Shown: positions 22,056-33,669, counted from the stretch's first letter. The stretch: 64,000 nt of DNA from Entomortierella parvispora (GCA_963573315.1 OY752151.1:1798001-1862000), one strand, 5' to 3'. Numbers and translations: made by a program. The notes: generated from the sequence alone by a model not told the origin.

Positions 22056-23876
22056 TCAGCGCCTTCGATGGTTCTCCACCTCGCGTCTGCTCTCGCGCAG
22101 CTCGCCCTCAGAGTCGGCAAGGTGAGTCTCGAGCAGGTCTTTCTGCTCGCGCAGCCCTTGCATTACTCGGTCAAGCTGCTTCATTGCATCACGTTGCCGC
22201 TGAATTTCTCGGTCCAAATCCAGCAGCTCCCGGTCCAGTGTCGAAGGATCGTCATTCAAGACCTGTTGCTGCTTATACGAGAGCAGCTCTTGGAGTTCTT
22301 TCTTGGCTACAGTGGTGTCGCCGTGGCTAGACCGTGTACGCACCTCGGCTTCCTCGATCTGCCGCTTAATAGTCTCCAGTTCATGCTTCAATCGTTCTTC
22401 TTGTGCCATCGTTTCTATTCACGTTGAACACAAGAAAGACAGATCAAGAGGGAAAAAAATAGTAATCAGTATGTTTGTGCTTCAACATGGACGCTCAAAC
22501 ACGACAGAGAAGCGTAAAGGGTTTACCATGGGCAGCTTGGTCCTTCTGATTCAGTCGACTGAGATAATCGTCCGCCATAACATGTCCCTTTTGACTCGAG
22601 AATGCAGACTTTGTGACAAATGACATGGGTACAGAGGGTCTTCCAGGCTGTTGACGAATCTCATTAACAGAGTAGTTGTCCGAGAGTGCGTAGTTGGAGT
22701 CGCCCAAGAAAGAAGTCCTGAGTGCGCCGGGAAGAGTCGCAGGCACACGCTTCCCAAGTCGTCGGCTATTGAGGATGTGGAAAAACATGATGCATTGCTC
22801 CTTTCCGATCTGAGGTGCACTGTGCACATTAACAAGGGTCCACGCCGCATGGATATCTTCGCGTGGAATCTGCAATGCTTGGTATAATTCCTCGAACTGA
22901 CCCACTAAAACAGTGAAGTGAGTGGAACTAATTAGAAACCGGCTGAAGTAGTGACGCAGTCTACGCTCTTGAGGGACAAGACTTACTCCTGACTTCTCCT
23001 GAGGAAAGTTGGACGTTATTCTTATAGATGCTCTCGTAGTTTGCACGATCGGACGGAGCAATGTACCACTCAAAGTCGTCTGAGAGTGCGCTGGTAGTTG
23101 CTACGGCAGTGTCCTATGTGGGTGACGGAAGGAACCCAAAGTCATATCGGTCAAATACGATCCTTCCATGGCACATCCTTCTCCTTTCCGTTTCGGAGTC
23201 TGCACATTTACATACCAGCTCTGATATGGCAGAGTAGTTGGGTGCCTGCTGGCCGATGGACTGAGGAGGCGTCCCGAATCCTGTAGGTTGCGCCTGTTGC
23301 ATGTATGACTGACCCAAACCCTGCTGACCAGCAAAGTAGTGGATCTTGGACGCAGGAATTAAGTGAGGGGGAAGTTGGGCGGGGATCTCTTGAATCTCGC
23401 CATTGATGGTAGCATACACGAAGCGGAGTGCTAAACAAAACTCGTCAAAGTCCATGTTCCCGTCATTGTCAATGTCGCAGATATCCCTGTAGCGTTATGG
23501 TAAGGGAAGGCAAAGAGTATATGGTTTAGTCCTTCACGCCACAGATTGTCGACCATTCCCCGTTTGACTATCTTTTGGAGCGCACGTACCAAATTTGGCC
23601 CAGCTTGTTGATGTGCACTCCAGAGTTCATGAGAATCTGTCGTGCTTGAGCACCTGCAGTTTGAAAGAGAGGACCACGCGGGATGAATAGAAGAAGAGGT
23701 ACGAGATTGGGTCAGCAAGGAGACAGGGCTCGACTGGTATTGGGGTGTAGTTGTCTGCATCTGGCGGAGCGCCAAGGGAGTTTTGTATTGTACGCACCAG
23801 TGATGTAGCCATTGATGGGGTTGAGACTGGAAAAGATCTCGGCATACTTGTGCCGCTCAGCAGGGGACATGTCCAT
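22056..23876 (-). CDS. END3: Actin cytoskeleton/endocytosis protein END3
   Basis: EH-domain adaptor of the Pan1-End3-Sla1 complex, which couples endocytic coat to actin assembly at the plasma membrane. Six exons (23876-23798, 23653-23590, 23486-23216, 23113-22987, 22904-22527, about 22414-22056) give 425 aa. The first EH domain spans KYAEIFSSLNPINGYITG through IWDICDIDNDGNMDFDEFC, with an EF-hand loop that keeps Asp at its key positions, then LALRFVYATINGE. A second EH-like domain (SDDFEWYIAPSDRANYESIY, ELYQALQIPREDIHAAWTLV) follows. A C-terminal coiled coil (about 115 residues, heptad-rich from MAQEERLKHELETIKRQIEE) ends the protein. It shares a 326-bp divergent promoter with SLS1. The family match covers full length. 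Confidence 0.93.
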
Positions 23877-24202
23877 GTTGGCAAGAGGTCAGGGGGGACG
23901 ATGAGAGAGAGAGGTAGAGAGAGGGGAGAGGGAGAGAGGGCAATGATGATGATGATGATGATGGCGAAGAAGAGGAGGGATGAATGGCCACAGGAGAGAA
24001 GGATGGATGGATGGATGGATGGATGGATGAACCAGAGGTTCAAAATGTGACGTCTTTTCCCTTTTATTCTCGCATTCATTTCTTGCATTATTTCATTCCT
24101 CCAGATCAACGCTGCATCTCTCCTTGTCGCCTCCGATCGGTCCAGCATCCATCCTCCTAGTCAGCCAGCCAGCCAGTCTGCCCGTCCGTCAGTTCGCCAG
24201 TC
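23877..24202. promoter_or_regulatory. Divergent END3/SLS1 promoter region
   Basis: 326 bp between divergent starts. It is rich in GA tracts (GAGAGAGG-type), an (ATG)n run around 23944-23962 and a (GGAT)7 tract at 24001-24029. No TATA box is evident on either strand. Confidence 0.5.
24001..24029. repeat. (GGAT)7 microsatellite
   Basis: Seven GGAT units in the shared END3/SLS1 promoter. Confidence 0.9.
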
Positions 24203-26612
24203 ATGAGCAGGATACAACCCTGTGCCAACCCGCTGCTGACTTCAATGTCAAGGCACCTCGCATGCGCCACAACCTCCACCAGGGACCGGATCGCTTCCGC
24301 CGGAATCAACTCGATCCCCAGAATCCATCGGATCCGTGCTGCCCAAAGCTTATGCACTTCCAGCATCTGCTATTCTCCCGCACCTGCTCGGCGCAAAACA
24401 TCAAAGTCCCCTGTAAAGAAGGCAGAGGCGGAAGCTTCCCAGGCCCAGGATACCAAAGTCCTCGACTCCATCTCTCGAAATCTCATCAATGACCTTTATC
24501 AAAGCAAGTCTGGAGCCACTGCCACGCCTAGGGTCACCCTCGAGGACATTCTTGCGCTCAAGCCAAAAGAGACAAAAGTATCTCCCGAGGAATTCGAAAA
24601 GGTCAAGGACACTATTGCAGATTCCTTCAATGTCAGTCAGCTCAGAGGAGTCCTTCGCTCTCAGAACAGACCCTCAGGAGGGAAAAAATCTGTCTTGATC
24701 AACCAGCTCATGCTCTTCATGGATCTGGAAATCATTGTGCCAGCCCGTAAAATGAAGCCAATTGTCGAAGACCCGTATTTCTCTAGAGAGGCGCACCACC
24801 AGTCTAGGGTCTTTTCATCCAGCAAACGAGAGCTGTTTTTTATTCTGGAATCCGAAGGCGACTCTGTGCGACAGCTGGAGAAGGAGAAGCATGTCAGAAT
24901 CTCGATCAATATTGCAGACGAGACTTATACTATTCGCGGTGAATTGGATGCGATTGAGGAAGCCAAAGGCCGGATCCAAGAACTTGTCGCTGTCACGGAG
25001 GAGGCCTGGGATATCTCAATGTACAAGGACAAGGAAGCTGTCGTGCATACGCCTTCAGCTCTAGAAGAGATTGCCCGCCGATCACGAACATTTGTATCTG
25101 CGGGAAACCACAATACACTTACGATTGCTGGACGATCAAATAAGGACATGGAGGAAGCAAAGAGATTGTTTGATCTGAAGATGCAAAAGGTACGGCGATA
25201 GGCCGGTCAACCGAGGCTTCCATTCGAAAAAAAGAGCATGCTAATTGAGGCGCTGCATTTCTTGATTCCATCCTATTTAGCCTGATCTGGATGTCGAAAA
25301 CTTGACCTTTGTGCATCAAGAGGACGAATTCAAGCCTCTCGGAATGTTCCCAGTCTTTGACTCCGCGACCATGACGCTGGATGAGAACCAAAAGTCCTTT
25401 CTTCGAGTGTGCCAGATCGAGCCTGTAAGTGTATTGAGTTGACGTAGGATGTCAATATGAAAACCCTGTCCTAACTCCACGAAATATCATAGTTTGCTGA
25501 TAGGTCAAACGCCAACCAGAGCTTCACTCCAGTTCATTCCACGCCGTCCAACATCAACAGTCTCGCGGATCTGAAGTCCATTTATCAGGAAAGAAGTGGT
25601 GCATCAACAGATCGATTTGACCTTTCCGCACACTTTGGACAGCTATTGTTCCAGAACCAATTCCCGGAAATGACGATGGCTCCTTTGCCACACTCTTTCG
25701 ATACCGAAAAGCTGGAGGAGTGGCTTAAGAGCGCGGATGCCCCATCGTTTCTCCCTAGGTAAGGGATATAGCCTCCAGTAGTGTAGGCTTTGTATATTTC
25801 CTTGCACTTTCACTCATCGCCCCTCTGTCCTCTTACCTAGTCTTCCGTTCTACAAGGCAGTCTCAAAATTGCCCTTGATTGGTTCAAAACTCCGTACAAT
25901 TGAAGTGGAGTACGTTCTCTCATCCAGATCATCATCAGCTACAGGAAACAAGGAGGGTCCTATCCGTTTGACCCTCGAACTGGACAATGAGGGTACGCTT
26001 GTAGCACAAGGAGGCCAGTTCACCAATCATCGGTTATACTCGAACCTGATGATGCTTGGACAACCTACAGACATCCAAATCCGCGGAGAATGGTCTACAA
26101 ACCTCCAACTGTCGAGTCCATCAGTCCAGAAGCTCACTGCCGAGATCTCACTCCCTTTTTCCAACAAGTTGAATTGCCCAGAGTTCTTTTCCTTTGAAAG
26201 AGAGCGTCCCGTGACTGGAGCTTCTGTGGCCGATGTCGGTCTCTCCACCGGCACTCATACCCTGAAGAGTATCTTGTTCCGCACAAGTGGCATCTTCAAC
26301 TACCATGGATTGCCATTGATTGCTTCTGAAGTTGGAGACCAATATGGTTTGATTCGCAGGCCCGAACTCAAGGTAGGAAACAGAAACATCCTGTGATTCA
26401 TTCACTCCGGATCGATTTAAATTTGTTTCTGGAACTAATACCACAACGTCTTTCTCATATCTTAGCTCCTGCCCGTACCATTGAGCTCTAGCACCTCCAG
26501 CGATTCTGAATCAAACCTGTCATCATCATCAACATCATCAACATCATCTTCACAGCTAGAGCATTGGGATGACTTTACGGCCCTGACTCTACAACTGAAC
26601 AAATCCATCTAG
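24203..26612 (+). CDS. SLS1: Mitochondrial inner-membrane regulator SLS1
   Basis: Family of yeast Sls1, an inner-membrane-associated protein that ties mitochondrial transcription to translation. The long first exon ends at 25189 (AAG before GTACGG). Further exons run from about 25280 to 25423, 25491 to 25757, 25839 to 26372 and 26466 to 26612. The N-terminus is Arg/Ser rich and poor in acidic residues, as in a mitochondrial presequence. A SAP-like motif (FNVSQLRGVLRSQNRPSGGKK then SVLINQLM) follows near residue 140. Then come KH-like segments (VRISINIADETYTIRGELDAI and NTLTIAGRSNKDMEEAKRLF), and a C-terminal beta-rich region (IEVEYVLSSR, IRLTLELDNEGTL). A Ser-rich stretch precedes the stop. 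Estimated length is near 690 aa. The name rests on the SAP-KH layout and remembered family motifs. Confidence 0.72.
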
Positions 26613-26731
26613 ACAAAGAGCATGGGCGTAAAATAGTTGCACCTTCATTAAAAACCTTGCATTCTCATTTTTTTTTGTCTTTGTCTTTTCTTGCTGATAT
26701 ACATTTATGGTGAAAGAAAGGTCAACTGGTA

Positions 26732-27548
26732 TTACGATATCTTGAGGTATAGGCTGCGTATGTCTGCAGCAACAATTGAGGTGGAGGCGATCAAGAGGGC
26801 AACATTGCCCAAGAGTGAGTACGCGCATCCGAGATTCACGGTTCTGCTCGAGTTTAGAATCGTGAGGTAGGAGGCGCCATAGTGGGATATGATGACCCAA
26901 AGTATCCGAGTATAGGATCGGGTCGAGAATCCTGTGAACGAAATCATCATCCATACACAATGGTGCAGCGTGAATATACACACCGTGATGGCTGAGAGAA
27001 GACAGAGAAAGAGACAACATGTCAGTGAGGGGTCCGATGTCGATACTGTTAATCGATAGACATGGCTGGCAAGTGGGCAGAAGGTCCGTACCAGAGATAA
27101 AGTAGAGTGAAATACTCGGACAGGACGGGCACATCAACACACCGGGTCCCAGGGATTCGACTAATTGGGTGATATAGGAGATGATGCCAAACATCAAACC
27201 GAATCCCATGCCAGCCGAGAACGCGTATCCAGACCAATTGAATTTCGACTTTGGGTGCTTGGCCACCATGTTCAACCCTCCTTCTGCTCGATTGATCAGC
27301 AGGTAGAGGCACCATCGAAAGAGTTCCTGTAGCAGCACAGTGTAGATGATTGTCGAGGTGAAGGTATTCCGACTATTGGTCGCTAGGAACCAGACTGCAG
27401 AGGCGAGAAGCAAGGAAATGAGCCAAAAGAATGCGCTCGAGACCATGAGGATGACCAGCTGGGCATTGGGTGCAATGTAGCCGAAAAAGATGGCCAGGCT
27501 AGGGCCGTAGGCTGTAAAGGCGCATCCGAAGAAGGTGAGGAGGGTCAT
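26732..27548 (-). CDS. APH1: Gamma-secretase subunit APH-1
   Basis: Multi-pass scaffold subunit of gamma-secretase, the presenilin-containing intramembrane aspartyl protease. Two exons (27548-27092, 26991-26732) sum to 238 aa, close to the family's 240-265. About seven hydrophobic helices can be counted, starting with FFGCAFTAYGPSLAIFFGYI. Family marks are LLQELFRWCLYLLINRAEGG after helix 3, the GxxxG-type helix SAGMGFGLMFGIISY, and the two conserved His in helices 5 and 6 (FTLHHCVWMMISF and WVIISHYGASYLTILN). The intron falls at the loop before helix 5 and restores AITVCIFTLHHCVW. It is convergent with SLS1, 119 bp apart. No presenilin, nicastrin or PEN-2 gene is in the window. Confidence 0.9.
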
Positions 27549-28433
27549 GGCGATGCCACAATGACCGGCGCCTGGTCGTAATAGAAAGGAAGGGGGCGCA
27601 AGGAGAGAGGAGACCTTTTTGTTGGCTGCGATAAGTTGGCCGAATGAATCCCGATCCTGAACTGTGTTGACGTTGTCCGTTGGTTAGTGCTTGTGATGAA
27701 CGAGATGAGAAGAAGAGCGATGCATGCAAGTGTCCTGCCAGGGGAAAAGAGCGCTGAAGACACAACCTCCGTTAATTGTTGCTCGGCCTGTTTCATTTTA
27801 CAGAATCACGGCCAGATCGCGCGCGACGCACCGGTCGAGAGAGGGGCTGTGCGCAGCTTTGCCTTGAGATGATCTCTCTGGAGTCCTGGTACAGGATATT
27901 CTCCATTCGATCGGATCGACCCCAATCGAGAACAACTGTCTATTGCCTGACCCTCTGCTTCCACTCAATTGTTCTCCCAGTGGGGCCTCTTTGGTGGTGA
28001 TCTTCATCCCCTTGGCACTCTGTGGGATGTTCACACGACAACAACCTACAGCCACCCAAGGAACGCGTCCTTCTGATCGGTAGACAAATCGGGTGTAGTC
28101 ATGTATCGCTTTCGTGTTCTCGTTAGGCGTAAATCGAATGCAACGGACAAAAAAAATTCAAATCGGACCATGCACTTGTTTATCCTCAATCACACCAAGG
28201 CAGCGTCTCAACAGAAAGGCAATGAAAAGACAGTGAAGTATAAAAGGACCTAGAGGGGTTTTCCTTTTCTTGCCCTCTTTTCCTTTCTTCTCCCCATCTC
28301 CCTCCTGCACTCAAACATCCAACCTCAGCAACATCAGCGGCGACATCTCCTCACCCCCAGAACATCCATCGCGTTCTAAACCAAGCAATCTTTCCAAACA
28401 ACACAAAAAAGGACTCTACCAAATCGACAACCT
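27549..28433. promoter_or_regulatory. Divergent APH-1 / secreted protein promoter region
   Basis: 885 bp between divergent genes. The right end carries the TATA box for the secreted protein. No comparable box is seen on the APH-1 side, and no additional gene is visible. Confidence 0.5.
28239..28246 (+). promoter_or_regulatory. TATA box of His/Asp-rich secreted protein
   Basis: TATAAAAG, 188 nt before the ATG at 28434. A C/T-rich stretch (cccttttcctttcttctcc) lies just downstream, as is common at fungal transcription starts. Confidence 0.65.
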
Positions 28434-29615
28434 ATGAAACTCAGTCTAACCTCTGCCCTTCTCTGCTTGGCCGCCACTTCTGCCCTTGCGGAAAAGAAGG
28501 CTGTTATCCCGCAAAAGTCCAGCGTTGACACCGTTGCTGACCAACACCATGAGATCAACGCTGAACAGATGGCCCAGTATCGTCCTCTGGGGGTGATGCG
28601 CCATGAGTACCAGAACTACAAGAGCAGCAGCAATCATCAAGACTACGACGATGAAGAGGAAGATGATGGCAAGGATCATTCCCACCATCGTTCTGTGGGG
28701 GACTACGACGCTGTCGAGAAAGATGATGGCAAGGATCATTCTCACCATATGGGGGTGATGCGCCATGAGAACCAGGGCCGCAAGAGCCACGACGATGACG
28801 AGGAGGATGACCATGATGATAAAGCCAAAGATTCAGACAAGAAGGGCAAAGAGGGCGACAAGAAGAGCGCTACTGACAAGAAAGGAGGTAACACTGACAG
28901 CGTCAAGGACCCAAAGAAGGGTGCCGAGGCTGGCGCCGGAGCTTCTCCCGCATTGGCCGATGGGTCCTCCAAGACGACCACCACGCCAGCAACAGGTATC
29001 ACTCCCGCCGCCGGCACAGCCGCCAGCGTCCCGCCTTTGTGGCTCGTGCAACCTTTCGGCTCCTCTGTCTGGGAACAGGGCCAGACCTACGTTATCAGCT
29101 GGGGACCCAATCCTGACCCCAAGTTTAAGAGTGAATTCAAACCCCAGACACCTGTTGATGTTCGCCTCATGCAAGGCCCTCCCGAAAGCTTGCGCGAGGT
29201 CTCTGTTCTCACGTCCGCTTTGGATTCATCTTTGAACTCTCTGCAATGGACGGTGCCAGAAACTTTAGTGCCCGCACTGGATTATTCTATCCGTCTGTTT
29301 CACGAGGGCGATCTCGATGCCTACTCGCACTATTTTGAGGTCGCCTTGAAGGGTGATCCCCGTTCCTCAAAATCCAACGTGGGTGAGCCCTTGCAGATGC
29401 CTCAATTGACTGGAGATTCTCCCAAAAGCGCTATTGTCAAGCCTGTGGTAGCACCAAACCCGCCCCCTGCTGAGAAGACCGAGCCTTCAAAACCTGCAAT
29501 TACAAAGCCAGCACTGCACTCTTCCGGGAACCTTGCCGTCACAGGTGAATCCCGCCAAGGAGCAAACATGATGGCTCTTGCTCTGGCTCTCTTTGGTGCC
29601 GTTTACTTTTTGTAA
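28434..29615 (+). CDS. Secreted GPI-anchored Kre9/Knh1-like protein with His/Asp-rich repeats
   Basis: 393 aa, intronless. The signal peptide is MKLSLTSALLCLAATSALA. Residues about 50-130 are an unusual acidic, His-rich region with two copies of KDDGKDHSHH-like sequence (DDGKDHSHH both times) and two copies of GVMRHE flanking them, followed by Lys/Asp-rich tracts. A Kre9/Knh1-type domain lies at about 200-305 (LWLVQPFGSSVWEQGQTYVI, SWGPNPDP, LDYSIRLFHEGDLDAYSHYF). A Pro/Lys stalk and the C-terminal hydrophobic stretch MMALALALFGAVYFL suggest a GPI anchor. The His/Asp cluster could bind divalent metals, which is inference. It is a larger relative of the protein at 16543-17118. Codon bias suggests strong expression. 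Confidence 0.85.
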   Translation: MKLSLTSALLCLAATSALAEKKAVIPQKSSVDTVADQHHEINAEQMAQYRPLGVMRHEYQNYKSSSNHQDYDDEEEDDGKDHSHHRSVGDYDAVEKDDGKDHSHHMGVMRHENQGRKSHDDDEEDDHDDKAKDSDKKGKEGDKKSATDKKGGNTDSVKDPKKGAEAGAGASPALADGSSKTTTTPATGITPAAGTAASVPPLWLVQPFGSSVWEQGQTYVISWGPNPDPKFKSEFKPQTPVDVRLMQGPPESLREVSVLTSALDSSLNSLQWTVPETLVPALDYSIRLFHEGDLDAYSHYFEVALKGDPRSSKSNVGEPLQMPQLTGDSPKSAIVKPVVAPNPPPAEKTEPSKPAITKPALHSSGNLAVTGESRQGANMMALALALFGAVYFL

Positions 29616-29750
29616 ATGCCCAATGTCGACAACCTTTTGAAAACATTGGGGCTGGTACCGCTCTCCACCAACTCTGCGTTTTGTATCAACAATAACTCCT
29701 GACCTCTACTGGCCTTCCCATGTATATTATGACCTCTTTCCCAACTGAGC

Positions 29751-29756
29751 AATAAA
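29751..29756 (+). terminator. Poly(A) signal of secreted protein gene
   Basis: AATAAA, 136 nt past the stop at 29615. Confidence 0.5.
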
Positions 29757-30008
29757 AAGCAGCTTCATATTCCATCCTTTTGAGATATGGTGGTTTCCAT
29801 CTAAATTTATTTCGCAATGGGCGATTACTCGTCTTTTCTTTTGCCATTAGATCGTAAGGCAAGCTGGTATGCAGTGAGGGTTGAATCGTCCCAGAAGATG
29901 GTTCCAGGTCTGATGAGATGCTGTCGTTATACATTGCTGTGTTGAGGGTCGTGAGCCATCCTGAATAAGGACTAGGGTAGAAAATTGTCGTTTCAGTGAT
30001 TCTCCAGA

Positions 30009-30857
30009 TTATTTCTTCTTCAAGAGTGAAGTCAGGATAATGGTACCAATAGCCACGGCACTTCCTACAATAGCCATTCCAATATAACCCTCTGAAATAT
30101 GAACCATGAACAAAAAAAAAAAAAGGTAATGAGAGCGTCAGTGACAACTCTCGTAACATAGACGCATCGTCGATCCACGGCTGTTGTTGATGACACGCGA
30201 AGCTTACCCTTGGCGACACGGTCCTCAATCTCCTGGCGAAGGGCATGTGCCTGAGAGTTATTGGGCTCGAATTCCAGAAGCGACTCGTTGAACTTGCGGG
30301 CGTCATTGTAGTTGCCGAGCTTGAAATGGCCGAGAGCCAGGTAGAAGAGGCACTCGCGTCTCCTGTCAGGGACTTCGCGGTAGATGTCTATGAGTTACCG
30401 CAAAAGAGTAAAGAGGTGCATGAGTTGGCAAGGGGGTTCCCGATGAATTGAACGAAAAGACAGTGACAGCAGCTGCAGTTCCAGTGGCTTCAGACTTGTC
30501 GACTCTTGGCAGTTTACTGTGCCTTTCAGGGCCATACCTGTAAGAAGAAGGACGCCCTGTGTTTGCTCACGTCTGTTCTTGCTTTTGATCAAGCCCCAAG
30601 CGTAGTTGAAGCGGGTCTGCTCGGTGACATACTCGCCTTCTCTGATATATTGCTTTTTCAAAACCTAAAGATACACAAGCGGGGCGACAATGGTCAGGAA
30701 AGCTCGGATGAATGAGGGCACTGGGCGCACGGCTGAAGGCAATTGTGCCTGTCCTGATCGCGAAAAAGGATGTCGCCGGTGAGCAATGTACCTCTAGTTG
30801 GCTGTCGGAGAGACAGCTGTCTGCGTCTGCCATGCTGGGAAGGTTGTTGTCGGTCAT
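30009..30857 (-). CDS. FIS1: Mitochondrial fission protein FIS1
   Basis: Tail-anchored outer-membrane protein of mitochondria and peroxisomes that recruits the fission machinery. Exons 30857-30792, 30664-30538, 30387-30208 and 30091-30009 sum exactly to 151 aa. The TPR-like fold contains [20 protein letters not shown], then [20 protein letters not shown] and [20 protein letters not shown]. The tail anchor is [19 protein letters not shown], ending in LKKK. The ATG at 30857 ([14 protein letters not shown]) is preferred over the in-frame ATG at 30833, because the longer N-terminus fits the family's acidic N-terminal arm. It is divergent from CBP4 across 245 bp, so two mitochondrial genes share a promoter region. 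Confidence 0.94.
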
Positions 30858-31102
30858 TTTTCGGGTCAAGAGAGGTGAGTGTGGAGGGAAGGAGGAGAAA
30901 TGAACAAATTGGCAGAGGCTGTCGACCATGCACGACATGCAAGTCTTGCAGCTTTGCAAGAAAAAAAAAAGTTAGCACGTGATCATCCCAAAAAGGGAAC
31001 TTCCTCGGAGGTATGATCTGTCGGTCGCATCCATGCTTCCATTCGCCTCCCTCGTTCCCTCCTCCTCCGCTCTGTCCACCTCACCGCATTCACATTCTTA
31101 AC

Positions 31103-31510
31103 ATGGGCAACTATCCTAAAGCATTCGCCGTCGGCTTTGGCATCGTTGGCCTCGGCTACGCTCTCATGGTCACAACCGTACCCACAGAGGAGCAACTCTA
31201 CCAGGTGCGACTCTTGATTCTTTGACAATGCAACCAATGCAAACAAAAAAGAGATCCGAACAACCGCCCATGCTTCGGATACGGCGCAACAGTATGAAAA
31301 TCCACGGACGACAGACTAAACATTTGTGGATAATTTCTGTGCATGTAGAAACTCTCCCCCGAGCTCAAAAAGCAATACGAGGTTGTCAAGGCTGACCAAG
31401 CGCGCAGGGAGGCCTTCTCGGATGTACTGAAGCGTGCCGCGGCCGACCCAGAGCCAATGTGGATCAAGAAAAAGACGCCCGCCGCTCCGGAGCCACCAAA
31501 GACCGAATAG
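31103..31510 (+). CDS. CBP4: Cytochrome bc1 complex assembly factor CBP4-like
   Basis: Small single-span inner-membrane protein that helps cytochrome b maturation in complex III assembly. The two exons (31103-31204, 31349-31510) encode 87 aa. One N-terminal membrane helix (AFAVGFGIVGLGYALMVTTV) is followed by PTEEQLYQKLSPELKKQYE, which matches the Cbp4 pattern after the helix, then a charged helix and WIKKK. The intron follows the CAG codon of EEQLYQ. It is shorter than yeast Cbp4 (about 170 aa) and closer in size to the animal counterpart UQCC3. Assignment depends on one short motif and topology. Confidence 0.75.
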
Positions 31511-33279
31511 GTTATATCATCATATCCCTGCTCGAACAATCTCGAGCTCCTTGTATTCTAGATAATTGTCACTCTCCCATCCACTGCACATCACAAATAA
31601 CAAACGCGATCATCTACGCAATCGACAAAAAAAAACCTGTTTTTACTGAACCCCAAAAACTGGAGGAGGATCTTCGGTTGTATCAGTTGCAAACCGCAAA
31701 GGATCGAGTTCCAAGCGCCAGGTTGATCTGCTTGCTTGAAACAGAGGGGGGTTTGAGAAGGACGAAGAAAAGGACAAGACATTTCATGAACGCTCGTTAT
31801 TGTTGCACTTGCTGGAGGAGGAGAAGGACGTGTCCATACAACTTCTTGCCTTGCTATTCTCAAATGATGAGGAACGACGTTACCACAGCCTCTTATAACC
31901 GAATTGCCTATCTTTCTGCTCTCTGGTATCTCTTTCTTACCAACCCTCATTTTCTTTGCAAGGATTGTAGTTCGCAATTCACTGCAGCTGCCATCGCAAC
32001 AGGGCAATTGAGCGCCTCCACGACGTCTTACAGAGATGACATGTTTACTCTTTACACATCTGAAAGTTGTTGTGCACTCTTTGCCTCTTGGACGATCTAC
32101 AAAAGTAGATAGAGACGTCATCCTAGAGAGCAATGTTTGTGATCACTTCAGTCCATTTGAACCTACTGGACGAGTTTTGTCCTCATAAACACTTTTGGAG
32201 TAGGATATACATTTGTAATGTGGCAGAGCGCGTTCGAAAGTGAAGCGTGCTTGCCGCAATCTACACTCCAGTATAGCGACAGGTTGATCGTCCTGACAAA
32301 TGACGGACGATTGCTTATTAGGCACTGAGAAGATGCGTCAGCAGAATCAAGGATACGGCAATCATTGCTTACAGCTAGAGCCAGATTCTAGGTACCCTGT
32401 GCCATAGGGTTTAGGGTCCATAAGGTATCCTCACTGGACAATCCCTGTTGCAGGAGGTGGGTCAATTGCAGATCCTAGTTGTTCTTTCCAGTGATATTAC
32501 TCACTGTGACAGGAACAAACACGCGAACGCGACAGCGGGTGAACAAATGAAGGCAATCGACATTCTTCTGATCCCATCTATCCATCTCAGGTCCCGAAAG
32601 CGGGGCCTATTTGCCGTTCCTCTTGGGTCCCGAGTCAAAATCCTCAACTCTTTGACAGGCTGGTAGACTAAGTATCTGCGCAGAACCTTCACACTTTTCT
32701 TTCTGTGGGACAAAATGTCCTGGGCTACGGTACTGTAGCACAACACCCACCCACATTAAGGGCAATTCAAACGGGCTTACTTTCGTAGACTGCACCCCAG
32801 GGTGGGAAAAACAATCAGGTTCATGTATCCCATGTACCTTGGCAGATATGGTGAGTCTGCATGAAAAAAAAACACATGGCGGACATTGAGCGTTCCCTGA
32901 CATGTTGCTCACCAAGAGATGCAAATGCAGGATAGACTACACAACGGGTGGCGGGGATGAGAAAAAGCAACGGGATGACTAAAAAAGGCGAAGGGTTCCA
33001 GGAATGGCGTCAGAATAGATCATGCCACAAAGACGATACCAGGGCGCAATGGGAGAGAAGCGTGAGAGCGAAGGCCCCTGTAGGTCTGGTACGACAATGA
33101 TTATGACAGCAGTCGAAAAGGAGCCTCCTGCACAAAAGTACAAGTCCCCATTGCTTGGCGGCGTTTCTACGCGTCCTGCTGTTCAACACGACTCTACCCG
33201 ATACCCAACAGTGTTCCCAGCTGACATTCCTGGTGAAGTAGAGGAGTCGTCGTCTTTTTTTTTCTCTCAGGAGCAGCGA

Positions 33280-33294
33280 GTTATCAGATTGAAA
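33280..33294 (+). promoter_or_regulatory. GATA-type motif, copy 1 (diverged)
   Basis: GTTATCAGATTGAAA. It differs from the three full copies at one base in the core and lacks the final GAG. Confidence 0.6.
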
Positions 33295-33348
33295 ATTTAA
33301 AGTCCTTCTTGTTTCTGATCCCGCAAGCGCCCGGGAACGGCGAATGAG

Positions 33349-33366
33349 GTTATCAGATCGAAAGAG
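33349..33366 (+). promoter_or_regulatory. GATA-type motif, copy 2
   Basis: GTTATCAGATCGAAAGAG, 18 bp, identical to copies 3 and 4. TTATC is GATAA on the other strand. Confidence 0.75.
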
Positions 33367-33590
33367 AGGGATGTCTGCAGTTCCGCTGAATGTTGGTGTC
33401 GTGTCTGCGCGTGTCCCGGGTAAGTGAACGAACATGAGAGCCCGAGATAGAAAGTTGACGCCAGAAGTCAAAAAAAGAAAGAAAAAAAAAATTGAGACGC
33501 GGGTCCACTGGCGGAGTGAACATGGTCGCACCTAAGAAACCAAGGAAGGGTCCATCCCATGGGTCGCTCCCAAGGTCACCTTTCTGAGCA

Positions 33591-33608
33591 GTTATCAGAT
33601 CGAAAGAG
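33591..33608 (+). promoter_or_regulatory. GATA-type motif, copy 3
   Basis: GTTATCAGATCGAAAGAG, identical over 18 bp to copies 2 and 4. Confidence 0.75.
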
Positions 33609-33669
33609 ACGGTATTCAAGCCCAGACTGGATGGTGTTCTTCTTTAGCTCTAGCATCCTGCTGGGCGAG

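Noticed and set aside
31459-32112. 217-codon plus-strand frame
   Set aside because: It begins inside the CBP4 exon in another frame and shows no domain, no signal peptide and no biased codon use.
32396-32420. TTTAGGGT-like sequence suggesting a telomere-type repeat
   Set aside because: Only one unit (agggtttagggtc), no tandem array.
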